A DNA stretch of 64,000 nt, from positions 62,001 through 126,000 of the forward strand of contig JARSSP010000044.1 of the NCBI GenBank assembly GCA_029624675.1. Direction: 5' to 3'. Source of the stretch: Candidatus Contendibacter sp. (GTDB lineage Bacteria; Pseudomonadota; Gammaproteobacteria; Competibacterales; Competibacteraceae). The translations under genes were made by a program, and so were the position numbers. The notes beneath the pieces were generated by a model. The model was given only the letters and a program-made list of their open reading frames with translations, did no database searches and had not been told where the DNA came from. The number at the start of each line of letters is the position of its first letter. The stretch's first letter is position 1. Positions 1-6,322 of this stretch are shown in pieces.

Positions 1-200
1 ATATTCTTGAGATCGACACCGGGGATATCGGCGCGCAGCACATAGCGCTCCTTCTCTTCCTTGATGTCCACCGGCGGAATCCAGTCGCAGGTGGCGACGC
101 TGGATTGATCGTCACTGCTGGAGTAAGGCTCGAACAGCCGGTCCAGTTCTTTGCGCAGGTGGCGCATGTGTTGCCAGGGTTCGTAGCGGCTCGGGGTCAT
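1..200 (-). CDS. Hsp20 small heat shock protein, N-terminal part
   Basis: Only the first 66 codons lie in the window; the rest continues beyond base 1. The start is the ATG whose complement is at 198-200, preceded on the minus strand by an AGGAG ribosome site. The translation begins [20 protein letters not shown], then runs through [20 protein letters not shown] and PGVDLKN. The last part is the beginning of the alpha-crystallin domain, where a conserved acidic N-terminal region precedes the DIPGV strand typical of bacterial Hsp20 proteins. These are ATP-independent cytoplasmic holdases. The gene is divergent from moaB. Without the C-terminal IXI motif the subclass cannot be set. Confidence 0.85.
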   Translation of the reverse strand, partial: MTPSRYEPWQHMRHLRKELDRLFEPYSSSDDQSSVATCDWIPPVDIKEEKERYVLRADIPGVDLKN

Positions 201-305
201 GATCAAATCTCCTGGGATGATGGAAGTTACTTTGCACATAGGGCCGCCGCGCGTCATTTCAAGCCGAATCGACCAATTTTTCCGCTCGAACCCGGAGGAA
301 CCCGG

Positions 306-836
306 ATGAACCACGAAACCGACCCTCGTGAATTTCTGCCGCTGACCATCGCGGTGCTGACCGTTTCCGATACCCGAACCCTGGCGAACGACACTTCCGG
401 CCAAACCCTGGTCGACCGGTTGACGGCGGCGGGTCATCGACTGGCGGAGCGAACCCTGGTCCCCGACGACATTTACCGCATCCGCGCGGTCGTCTCCGCC
501 TGGATCGCCGATCCCGCCGTGCACATCGTGCTGATCACTGGCGGCACCGGCATGACGGGCCGCGACAGCACGCCCGAGGCGATCCGACCGCTGCTGGACA
601 AGGAGATCGTCGGTTTCGGCGAATTGTTCCGAATGCTGTCCTGGGAGGAGATCGGGGCCTCGACCCTCCAGTCGCGGGCGCTGGGCGGACTGGCCAACGC
701 CACTTTTATTTTCTGTCTGCCCGGCTCGACCGGGGCCTGTCGCACCGGCTGGGACCGCATCCTGCAACCGCAACTGGACGCTCGGACCCGGCCCTGCAAT
801 CTGGTGGAATTGCTGCCGCGACTGCGGGAGCGGTAA
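306..836 (+). CDS. moaB: Molybdenum cofactor biosynthesis protein B
   Basis: A 176-residue protein of the MogA/MoaB family, which acts on molybdopterin during cofactor maturation. Visible motifs are the N-terminal [10 protein letters not shown] strand, the [18 protein letters not shown] loop that binds pterin, and [11 protein letters not shown] with the C-terminal LVELLPRL. The length fits MoaB rather than the larger MoeA. The start is the ATG at 306, which has GGAGGA at 294-299. The open frame extends upstream to 105, but that part overlaps the opposite Hsp20 gene and has no ribosome site. No other Mo-cofactor gene is in the window. Confidence 0.93.
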   Translation: MNHETDPREFLPLTIAVLTVSDTRTLANDTSGQTLVDRLTAAGHRLAERTLVPDDIYRIRAVVSAWIADPAVHIVLITGGTGMTGRDSTPEAIRPLLDKEIVGFGELFRMLSWEEIGASTLQSRALGGLANATFIFCLPGSTGACRTGWDRILQPQLDARTRPCNLVELLPRLRER

Positions 837-883
837 GCCGGACTTGCTTGATGGTGCCCGTGCTCGTTTATCGACCGGCGCTC

Positions 884-929
884 GTTTCAAATTGAAACAG
901 CCTGAAATCTCCCCGTTTCAAATTGAAAT
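884..929. promoter_or_regulatory. Two near-identical palindromes 31 bp apart
   Basis: GTTTCAAATTGAAAC lies at 884-898 and GTTTCAAATTGAAAT at 915-929. The first is a perfect inverted repeat of 7-bp arms around a central A, and the second differs only in its last base. Their 31-bp spacing is about three helical turns, so bound dimers would face the same side of the DNA. They lie just after moaB and before the cassette-like region. This is seen directly; the binding protein is unknown. Confidence 0.5.
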
Positions 930-1193
930 CACCCGGCGCTCAAAATAAAGCGCCAGCGCCGATAAGCCATTCATGGATAACACTATCCGCACCATGCCCA
1001 GCATGGCATGGAAGATGCGTCTGGGTCAGAAATGCCTAGTAGCGCCGAGTCCACTTCGGGTGGACGGCGAACCTGGCGGGATTTCCGGGCCAAAGGGCTT
1101 GTGATGTTAAACGACAAATAAAATCTACCATAATCAAGCAATTATTATCAAAGATTGCAGATCATGGTAGTTGTCGCGGACGCTTCGCGCCCG

Positions 1194-1329
1194 CGACAAC
1201 GGGGCGGCGGATAAGCATCCGCAGCTTGCACGGCGCGAAGCGCCGCACAACCACGCGGATCAACCAGACATCGCCCGTCTAAAACTACGTTTTGTCCGGG
1301 CTCGCCGGTTATCCACCACCCCGTTAGGC
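1194..1329 (+). repeat. attC-like recombination site (long form), with adjoining hairpin
   Basis: The right end reads CACCCCGTTAGGC, with the GTTRRRY core at 1323-1329. The left arm AACGGGGCGGCGGATAA (1198-1214) pairs with the right arm TTATCCACCACCCCGTT with two mismatches. Inside are further stems, ATCCGC...GCGGAT and CGGCGC-GAA-GCGCCG, like the variable terminal structure of long attC sites. A perfect 10-bp-stem hairpin (1170-1200) abuts and overlaps the left arm. The right-hand ~70 bp closely matches the site ending at 2610. Bases 930-1193 hold no gene I can support. The attC call rests on structure and on the related sites at 1981-2069 and 2506-2610. Confidence 0.5.
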
Positions 1330-1409
1330 ATCATGATTAAGAGGGTTGATTGTCCTCTAGACCTTCTTAATTTTTTACTGTGGGGACATAAACTGTAGTG
1401 GTGAACAAA

Positions 1410-1841
1410 ATGGCATACGGGCAATGGGTCAGCTTTACAGTTAGGGTAAAAGGCTTTGCAGGAAGAGCCGATCTCGCAAATCTAATATGGGGGAAATTTT
1501 ACAAATACGACGATAAAGATAGTGAAATTGATATCGCCGCTGTCAATAATATCAAATTCGAGAACAACAATACCTATAGCAATATAATTGCCTCATGTGG
1601 CAGATCGGATGCCGCATCTGGAACTGAAGGTTCTTTCTATATTTGCATAGACGGGAAAGCTCCCGACGATCCAGATTATAAGGTCTGCAAGATATCATGG
1701 GATTGTCCATGGGGAACAAAAACAAACACATTTGCGGCTAGTGATTTTGATCCTGACAAATATGTTGTTAGCATAATCGGAGGTTCTACATATGGAGGGT
1801 CAATTGGAATGCTGACGGTTGTCGTTGCTGATATATCCTGA
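1410..1841 (+). CDS. Aegerolysin family protein
   Basis: A 143-residue protein matching the aegerolysin pattern: MAYGQWVSFTV at the start, GKFYKYDDKDSEI, then ASCGRSDAASGTEGSF, then SWDCPWGTKTNTF, and a final glycine-rich strand near SIGMLTVVV. The CGRSD and WDCPWG motifs are the most diagnostic. Aegerolysins are small beta-sandwich proteins that bind specific membrane lipids; some act with a MACPF partner to form pores. No MACPF gene is visible here. There is no signal peptide. GTG codons at 1398 and 1401 are alternative starts and no strong ribosome site marks one. Base composition is AT-richer than the chromosome around it. The gene lies between two attC-like sites, as a gene cassette would. 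Confidence 0.85.
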   Translation: MAYGQWVSFTVRVKGFAGRADLANLIWGKFYKYDDKDSEIDIAAVNNIKFENNNTYSNIIASCGRSDAASGTEGSFYICIDGKAPDDPDYKVCKISWDCPWGTKTNTFAASDFDPDKYVVSIIGGSTYGGSIGMLTVVVADIS

Positions 1842-1891
1842 TAATCAGCAACGGGGAATATGGGGCCAGGCTTAGGATCATAGCCGGGTAG

Positions 1892-1919
1892 GTCGGGCAA
1901 CGTCTTTTTGTTGCCCGAC
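1892..1919. other. Strong hairpin after the aegerolysin gene
   Basis: GTCGGGCAAC (1892-1901) and GTTGCCCGAC (1910-1919) form a perfect 10-bp stem with an 8-nt T-rich loop. No T-run follows on the plus strand, so it is not a classical terminator. It may protect the 3' end of the transcript. The rest of 1842-1980 shows no gene. Confidence 0.4.
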
Positions 1920-1980
1920 AAAAGGATGGTGGGCAAATAGCCAAAGCCGAGAACCCCCGGCCTTGTCTCCCTGCCCACCC

Positions 1981-2069
1981 GCCTACCCGCCGTTCCAGCC
2001 GACCCGCGTGGACGTTTGGCTCATCTTTCAGGCCCCTTCCGCGCGGGCGGCTGAACGGGGTCGTTAGAC
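1981..2069 (+). repeat. attC-like site
   Basis: An 89-bp imperfect palindrome ending in the core GTTAGAC (2063-2069). The left R''-like box is GCCTACC, one base off the RYYYAAC consensus. The arm CCGTTCCAGCCGACCCGCG pairs with CGCGGGCGGCTGAACGG except for two unpaired bases (a C and an A) on one arm. Such extrahelical bases are the hallmark that lets integron integrases choose the folded strand. This is the best attC candidate in the window. Confidence 0.65.
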
Positions 2070-2093
2070 CTCACAACCATGGGGAGCTGTCGC

Positions 2094-2504
2094 ATGTCGC
2101 CGCGAGAAGCAAAGCGCATCCTTGAGCTGCTCGCTCAAGGCGTTGATCCGGAAACGGGTGAAGTTCTGCCTTCGGATAATCCGCTGAACGCGCCAGCCAT
2201 CATCCGCGCACTGTTCCTCGGTGCTCGGGCGCTCGATGGCATGCGAAGTGAAGCACGGGCAAGACCGAGCAACGACGACCACGCCGGTAAGCCGTGGATA
2301 CGGGAGGAGGAGCAGCGATTGATTGCTGCGTTTGACGCAAACACCCCTATAGCGGAGTTGGCCAAGGTCCATGGTCGGAGCAAGGGTGGAATAGCCGCGC
2401 GGCTGGTTCGGCTAGGAAAGATCAAAGAGCGCGCAGAGGTCTACGCACGCGAACCGCACTCGCGTGGAGCAAACGCAAGCCAAGGACGCGGTGGCCTTGA
2501 ATGA
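2094..2504 (+). CDS. Small cassette-borne hypothetical protein, HTH-like
   Basis: A 136-residue protein starting MSPREAKRILELLAQGVDPE. The ATG at 2094 has GGGGAG at 2081-2086; an ATG at 2079 lies in frame but has no ribosome site. The N-terminal part (GVDPETGEVLPSDNPLNAP) resembles small conserved proteins of unknown role. The second half, WIREEEQRLIAAFDANTPIA then ELAKVHGRSKGGIAARLVRL, looks like a SANT/Myb-style or sigma-like helix-turn-helix. The stop codon is two bases before the GTCTAAC box of the next attC-like site, the tight packing expected of a gene cassette. Function unknown; DNA binding is inference. Confidence 0.6.
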   Translation: MSPREAKRILELLAQGVDPETGEVLPSDNPLNAPAIIRALFLGARALDGMRSEARARPSNDDHAGKPWIREEEQRLIAAFDANTPIAELAKVHGRSKGGIAARLVRLGKIKERAEVYAREPHSRGANASQGRGGLE

Positions 2505-2505
2505 G

Positions 2506-2610
2506 GTCTAACCCCTCCATCGAGCGGACGGCTTCCGGCACCAACCGGACATCGCCCGTCCAAAATTGCATTTTGTCCGGGCTCGCCGATTATCCGCCGC
2601 CCCGTTAGAT
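2506..2610 (+). repeat. attC-like site
   Basis: Starts with GTCTAAC (2506-2512), a perfect RYYYAAC box, and ends with GTTAGAT (2604-2610), a perfect GTTRRRY core complementary to it. Inner arms GCGGACGG and CCGCCGC pair with one extrahelical A. Its last ~70 bp closely match the site ending at 1329, including CATCGCCCGTC, TTTTGTCCGGGCTCGCCG and TTATCC. Spacers on the two sides differ in length, so it is less regular than textbook attC sites. Confidence 0.6.
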
Positions 2611-2637
2611 TTCTTTAGTGACATCAAGGAGAAAAAA

Positions 2638-3252
2638 ATGGCAACGCAAAGCGTGTACAACGAAGCACTACGAGGTGATTTGAGCACGGGAGACATTGTT
2701 CTGTTTTCCGGCAAGGGTGGAATAAGTACCGGAATCAAATGGGCTACTGTCTCCAAGTGGTCCCATGTAGGAATGATCCTAAAGCTAGAGGAGTACGACT
2801 TCATAACGGTTTGGGAGTCGACAACGCTTAGCAGCATTGAAGATTTGGATACAAAGACATCTAGGCAAGGCGTACAGCTTGTTCCACTTAGCTCTCGTGT
2901 TGAAAAGTACAGCGGTGAAATCTCTATAAGAAAACTCACGGGAGTGGTGCTCGCTCAAGATCATGTCAAGGCGCTGATGGCGTTGAGGCGAGAAATATCT
3001 GGTCGCCCTTATGAGAAAAGTAAGCTTGAGTTAGCAAAGGCTGCATACGATGGCCCAGGTGGATCAAACGCAGAAGATCTAAGCAGTCTTTTCTGTAGTG
3101 AACTCGTTGCGGAGGCTTATCAAAGGCTCGGCTTGCTGTCAGATAAAAAGCCGTCTAATGAGTACACCCCGGCTGATTTTTCAGAAAAGCGGGATCTGAA
3201 ACTGATAAGAGGTAGTCTGTCAAAAGAGATTCTTATCAAGAAAGAAACCTAG
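2638..3252 (+). CDS. Permuted NlpC/P60 (YiiX-like) papain-fold protein
   Basis: A 204-residue protein. Its catalytic order is that of circularly permuted NlpC/P60 (YaeF/YiiX, DUF830-like) enzymes: GDIVLFSGKGG near residue 18, a histidine in KWSHVGMILKL (~residue 42), and a cysteine in SSLFCSELVAEAYQRLG (~residue 161). These enzymes are amidases, lipases or acyltransferases, and the substrate here cannot be read. The start ATG follows AAGGAG at 2626-2631. There is no signal peptide. Codon use is AT-richer than core genes of the window. The gene lies 27 bases after the attC-like site ending at 2610, consistent with cassette origin. Confidence 0.75.
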   Translation: MATQSVYNEALRGDLSTGDIVLFSGKGGISTGIKWATVSKWSHVGMILKLEEYDFITVWESTTLSSIEDLDTKTSRQGVQLVPLSSRVEKYSGEISIRKLTGVVLAQDHVKALMALRREISGRPYEKSKLELAKAAYDGPGGSNAEDLSSLFCSELVAEAYQRLGLLSDKKPSNEYTPADFSEKRDLKLIRGSLSKEILIKKET

Positions 3253-3309
3253 CCATTCACTGCTGGCCGATGGCCCTGACGGGCTGCGGCCTGGGCTCAA
3301 ACGTTGTCG
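3248..3309 (+). repeat. Possible degenerate attC-like site
   Basis: Directly overlapping the stop codon of the papain-fold gene, CTGGCCG near 3263 can pair with CGGCCTG near 3290. CTCAAACGTT then precedes GTTGTCG (3303-3309). The core does not fit GTTRRRY. The 23 bases from 3303 repeat exactly the hairpin start at 1170-1192. Read as a decayed or divergent end of the cassette cluster. Bases 3310-3369 hold nothing I can name. Confidence 0.3.
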
Positions 3310-3369
3310 CGGACGCTTCGCGCCCTCGGTCCGCCCCGGTCGACGACGGTTTCAATGAACTCCAGTGCT

Positions 3370-3506
3370 TCAGAGCCTATACGAAAACTAACCCATTGAT
3401 TGTACAGGCGAGCTTGCTCGCGCTAGGAGGGTTAGCCATCGCGGCCAAGGCCGCTTCTACATATAATCAATTGATTTATAATTATTAATTTTCGTATAGG
3501 CTCTGA
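3370..3506. mobile_element. 137-bp MITE with REP-like core
   Basis: Terminal inverted repeats of 22 bp (3370-3391 and 3485-3506) match at 21 positions and begin TCAGAGCCTATACG. The core holds two strong palindromes, GCGAGCTTGCTCGC (3408-3421) and GCGGCCAAGGCCGC (3441-3454), reminiscent of paired REP hairpins known from Pseudomonas. No coding capacity and no obvious target-site duplication. Likely mobilised in trans by an IS carrying the same ends, which is not in this window. Confidence 0.7.
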
Positions 3507-3568
3507 TCTGAAGAGACAAGCGGGTTTCGGGGCTGGGGGCCGGGTACCGAGCAGTGGCGGGGCTAAGG

Positions 3569-3597
3569 AAAACAAACCGGCCGCTTGGAGCGGCCGG
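3569..3597 (-). terminator. Rho-independent terminator of the DUF2892 gene
   Basis: A perfect 9-bp stem CCGGCCGCT/AGCGGCCGG with a 3-nt loop (3577-3597), followed on the minus strand by TTTGTTTT. It lies 28 bases past the stop of the minus-strand gene at 3625-3834. Confidence 0.85.
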
Positions 3598-3624
3598 TCG
3601 GGGTGAGTCATTGAGCGGGAATGG

Positions 3625-3834
3625 CTAAGCGCCCGGTGGATTGCTGGCCGGGCAAGTCTTGATGCCCAGCAGGGTATAGGCCGGGCACCAGTTTATCAGC
3701 GCGGTGGCGATGAGGACGACGCCGATCCAGCCCCACCAGCCGATAACCCCAAATAGCGCCAGCAGAATCAGCAGGGCGCCGACCGCGAGGCGGATGATTT
3801 TGTCGGTCGAACCCACATTCGGGACGATGTTCAT
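3625..3834 (-). CDS. DUF2892 small inner-membrane protein
   Basis: A 69-residue protein with the DUF2892 pattern: N-terminal MNIVPNVGSTDKIIRLAVGA, two hydrophobic helices (about residues 14-30 and 33-50), then WCPAYTLLGIKTCP near the C-terminus. The family occurs alone or fused to rhodanese domains (YgaP) and sits in the inner membrane; its role is unclear. The cysteines in the CPAY and TCP segments are conserved family features. GGAGGT lies upstream of the ATG, and a strong terminator closes the unit, so it appears monocistronic. Confidence 0.85.
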   Translation of the reverse strand: MNIVPNVGSTDKIIRLAVGALLILLALFGVIGWWGWIGVVLIATALINWCPAYTLLGIKTCPASNPPGA

Positions 3835-3916
3835 TGCGGCTGACCTCCGTTGGGTAGGAAGTGAGGCTATTATCCTCCCACCTTGACCCGCCGGGCTACC
3901 GAATTTTCGACGCCGA

Positions 3917-4741
3917 TCATTCCTCAGGTCGGGTCACGACCACCTTCTGATACAGCCCACCGAAAAAAGTCTCCTTTTCGATCTTCAGCGACCGACCCCG
4001 GTCGGGCAGCCAGTCCGAAATTTCCTTGCGCCACAAATCCATGGCGAACGGTTCCAGAGTCTTGAGGATGGCCGTCATCACGTAACGAAACGGGTTGAGC
4101 CAGTTCGGGCGATGATAATCCACGAAAACCACCTTGCCGCCGGGTTTAACCACCCGCAGCGCCTGAGCGATGGTCAACGCGCGCACGTCCTCCGGCTGCT
4201 CGTGCAGCAGGAAAAACAGGACGACGCAATCGTAGCTGGCGTCGGCGAACCGCAGATCGGTCGAATCCTGATGATGCAACCCAACGCGCGCCGAATCCCC
4301 CAACTTCTCTTTCAGATTTTCCAACTGGACCTGGGCGACATCCACCACGTCCAGCCGCCCCGTCGGTTCCAGCCGTTCGACCAGCCGCTCGGTGAAATTC
4401 CCATAGACGCAAGCCACTTGGAGCACCGAACCCGAAATGGAAGGGCCGATCTCGTCCAGGGCCAGATCACGCAGTTGGGCGAAATTGCCCCACAAAATCA
4501 GATTGACCAGCCATTGCCGCTCGAAGATGCGCACGGCGGCCGGGTGTAAATAAGCCCACCAGTAGGTTTGCTGGAGATAGGCGGGGAGGGGAACCGACGC
4601 GGTGGCGTCGTTCTCCCTTCGACTGGTCTCGATCTGGGCCGCGCCTTCGGCGGTGGGAAGCACGGACGGCAAATCCATGCCTTGATCCGACGCGGGCAAC
4701 TGAACTCGTGCGGCCGTGGTTCGAGCAGGTTGGGAACTCAT
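3917..4741 (-). CDS. rquA: Rhodoquinone biosynthesis methyltransferase-like protein RquA
   Basis: A 274-residue protein of the class I SAM-methyltransferase fold. Segments typical of RquA are YLQQTYWWAYLHPAAVRIFE, RQWLVNLILWGNFAQLRDLA, the altered SAM loop LQVACVYGNFTERL, and VVLFFLLHEQPEDVRALT followed by LRVVKPGGKVVFVDYHRPNW. In characterised organisms RquA converts ubiquinone to rhodoquinone, the low-potential quinone used by fumarate reductase. Here it directly follows frdABCD on the same strand, which fits that role. The chosen ATG has AAGGAAG upstream; a longer frame to 4825 adds a low-complexity segment and crosses a hairpin. The alternative is another UbiE/UbiG-type methyltransferase, but the WWAY and VACVYG segments argue for RquA. 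Confidence 0.88.
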   Translation of the reverse strand: MSSQPARTTAARVQLPASDQGMDLPSVLPTAEGAAQIETSRRENDATASVPLPAYLQQTYWWAYLHPAAVRIFERQWLVNLILWGNFAQLRDLALDEIGPSISGSVLQVACVYGNFTERLVERLEPTGRLDVVDVAQVQLENLKEKLGDSARVGLHHQDSTDLRFADASYDCVVLFFLLHEQPEDVRALTIAQALRVVKPGGKVVFVDYHRPNWLNPFRYVMTAILKTLEPFAMDLWRKEISDWLPDRGRSLKIEKETFFGGLYQKVVVTRPEE

Positions 4742-4774
4742 TGCGAAAACTTCCTTGGTGCCTGGATCGAAAAT

Positions 4775-4801
4775 CCCCTCTCTACCAGGGGGAGAGAGGG
4801 G
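4775..4801 (-). terminator. Possible attenuating hairpin between frdD and rquA
   Basis: CCCCTCTCT/AGAGAGGGG forms a perfect 9-bp stem with a 9-nt loop, followed on the minus strand by ATTTTCG. The T-run is short, so it could be a leaky terminator or processing site that lowers rquA expression relative to frd. Confidence 0.4.
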
Positions 4802-4848
4802 AGGTGAAGGTGAAGAATGAAACAACCGGCGGATCGGAAGGTTCTCCC

Positions 4849-5190
4849 TCAGATCCGTAGCAGGTAAATGATCGTCATCAGCGTACCCAGGCCCGCGATT
4901 CCATACACGACATAGGCGACCACCGTATCGGCGCGAACGCCGAAATCATGAACGGTGACCCGCAGCCGGTGCGCGGCGTGCCACAGCGACAGTACGATCA
5001 CGCCAAGGATGATAAGTTTGCCCAGCCAGTGGGCGGCGAAACCACGCAAGGCCTCGTAAGTGAACAAATCCGGCGAGAATCCCATCGCGGCGAACAGCGT
5101 GAGCAGCACGAGGACCGGGGTCACGAACGCGGTGACCGTGCCGCCGGCGGCGAACAATCCCCAGAAAATCGGTTTGTTGGACTTGGCCAT
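4849..5190 (-). CDS. frdD: Fumarate reductase membrane subunit D
   Basis: A 113-residue hydrophobic protein beginning MAKSNKPIFWGLFAAGGTVT. It has three predicted membrane helices (about residues 8-37, 54-75 and 86-112) and HAAHRLRVTVHDFGV between helices 2 and 3. This matches FrdD of the E. coli-type quinol:fumarate reductase, which with FrdC anchors the FrdAB catalytic subunits and contributes to the quinone site. It follows frdC with two bases between stop and start, so translation is likely coupled. Confidence 0.92.
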   Translation of the reverse strand: MAKSNKPIFWGLFAAGGTVTAFVTPVLVLLTLFAAMGFSPDLFTYEALRGFAAHWLGKLIILGVIVLSLWHAAHRLRVTVHDFGVRADTVVAYVVYGIAGLGTLMTIIYLLRI

Positions 5191-5192
5191 AA

Positions 5193-5579
5193 TTAGATTC
5201 CCCAGATCAGGATGATCAGCGAGACCACCGCCCAGGCTCCGTAGTGGGCGCCGACGATGACATTGCCCGGCACGAACTCTTCACCCCGCTGGATGGGCAT
5301 GGCCTGTGGCGTCACGTCGAACCACGACATGCTGTGGTAAATCGTCGCGACCAGGGCCGCCAGATTGAGCAGCACGCCCAGCGGGCTGCGCAGCGCGTGC
5401 AGAAACGACTGAAAGGCTTCAGGCCCTTTGGCCAGACTGCCCAGCGCGCAGATGAGCAGAAAGGTAAAGGCGAAGATGAAAATGCAGGTCACCTCGCGGG
5501 CCATGTAGCGCTTGTAGCGCGGCTGGCTTAGAAACCAGGAGGTTTTGGAAACTTCACGGATATAAGGTTTGCGGCTCAT
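5193..5579 (-). CDS. frdC: Fumarate reductase membrane subunit C
   Basis: A 128-residue protein starting MSRKPYIREVSKTSWFLSQP, with three helices (about residues 30-50, 65-85 and 107-127) and YHSMSWFDVTPQAMPIQRGE between helices 2 and 3. This is the FrdC signature; the conserved glutamate after the N-terminal segment (YIREVSKTSW) belongs to the quinone pocket in the E. coli enzyme. The ATG overlaps the frdB stop by four bases (ATGA). The open frame reaches far upstream through frdB, but that part is out-of-frame shadow. Confidence 0.93.
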   Translation of the reverse strand: MSRKPYIREVSKTSWFLSQPRYKRYMAREVTCIFIFAFTFLLICALGSLAKGPEAFQSFLHALRSPLGVLLNLAALVATIYHSMSWFDVTPQAMPIQRGEEFVPGNVIVGAHYGAWAVVSLIILIWGI

Positions 5580-6322
5580 TTCTTCACCCATGGCATCAAG
5601 TGTTCTTTGTACCAGTCGATGGTGCTCGCGACCTTGACCTGTTGCAGCGCGCCGGCGGGATCGACATGCTTGGGACAAACCTCGGAGCAGGCCCCCACGA
5701 ACGAGCATTCCCACACGCCCTCGTCGGTGGCGATCACCTCCTGACGCTGATCCCGACCGCCATCCCGCGAATCCTGGTTGTAGCGATGGGCCATGGAAAT
5801 GGCCGCCGGGCCAAGAAACTCTGGCACCAGACCATATTGCGGACAGGCGGCGTAGCACAACATGCAGTTGATGCACAGCGTGTACTGCTTGAACTTCTTC
5901 AGTTCCGCCGGCGTCTGCTTGAACTCGCCCGCGCTGATCGGCTTGTCTTCCTTGGGAATCAGGTACGGTTTGACGCTGGCCAGCTTGGCGATGAAATCCT
6001 CGACCACCGTGACCAAATCCCGCTCGATGGGGAAGTTCGCCAGCGGCTCGACCCGAATGTGGTCGCCATACTCGTGGATGAACGCCTTGCAGCCCAGCTT
6101 GGGTTCGCCGTTGATCATGTAGCCGCAACTGCCGCAGACCGCCATGTGGCAGGACCAGCGATAGCTCAGGGTCGGGTCCAGGTTTTCCTTGACGTAGTTC
6201 AGGGCGTCCAGCACGACCCACTCGTTCACGCAGGGCACGGTATAGGTCTGATACCGGGGCTGGCTATCGGTCTCCGGGTTGTAGCGGAGCACCTCCAATT
6301 GGATTTGGCGTTCTTCGCTCAT
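5576..6322 (-). CDS. frdB: Fumarate reductase iron-sulfur subunit
   Basis: A 248-residue protein with the plant-type [2Fe-2S] loop CHMAVCGSCGYMINGEPKLGC and the C-terminal ferredoxin motifs CINCMLCYAACP and CSFVGACSEVCPKHVDP for the [4Fe-4S] and [3Fe-4S] clusters. It wires electrons between the membrane quinone and the FrdA flavin. Sequence and the neighbouring frdCD type indicate FrdB rather than SdhB. The start overlaps the frdA stop by four bases. Confidence 0.95.
   Translation of the reverse strand: MSEERQIQLEVLRYNPETDSQPRYQTYTVPCVNEWVVLDALNYVKENLDPTLSYRWSCHMAVCGSCGYMINGEPKLGCKAFIHEYGDHIRVEPLANFPIERDLVTVVEDFIAKLASVKPYLIPKEDKPISAGEFKQTPAELKKFKQYTLCINCMLCYAACPQYGLVPEFLGPAAISMAHRYNQDSRDGGRDQRQEVIATDEGVWECSFVGACSEVCPKHVDPAGALQQVKVASTIDWYKEHLMPWVKK

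Noticed and set aside
105..305. Upstream extension of the moaB frame
   Set aside because: It overlaps the opposite-strand Hsp20 gene and lacks a ribosome site; GGAGGA precedes the ATG at 306, where MoaB homology begins.
1041..1112. An attI site or integron platform (GTTAAAC near 1105)
   Set aside because: One GTTRRRY match is not evidence, and no integrase gene lies in the window.
5580..6221. A longer frdC reaching into frdB
   Set aside because: The extension is a shadow of frdB; FrdC homology starts at the ATG at 5579.
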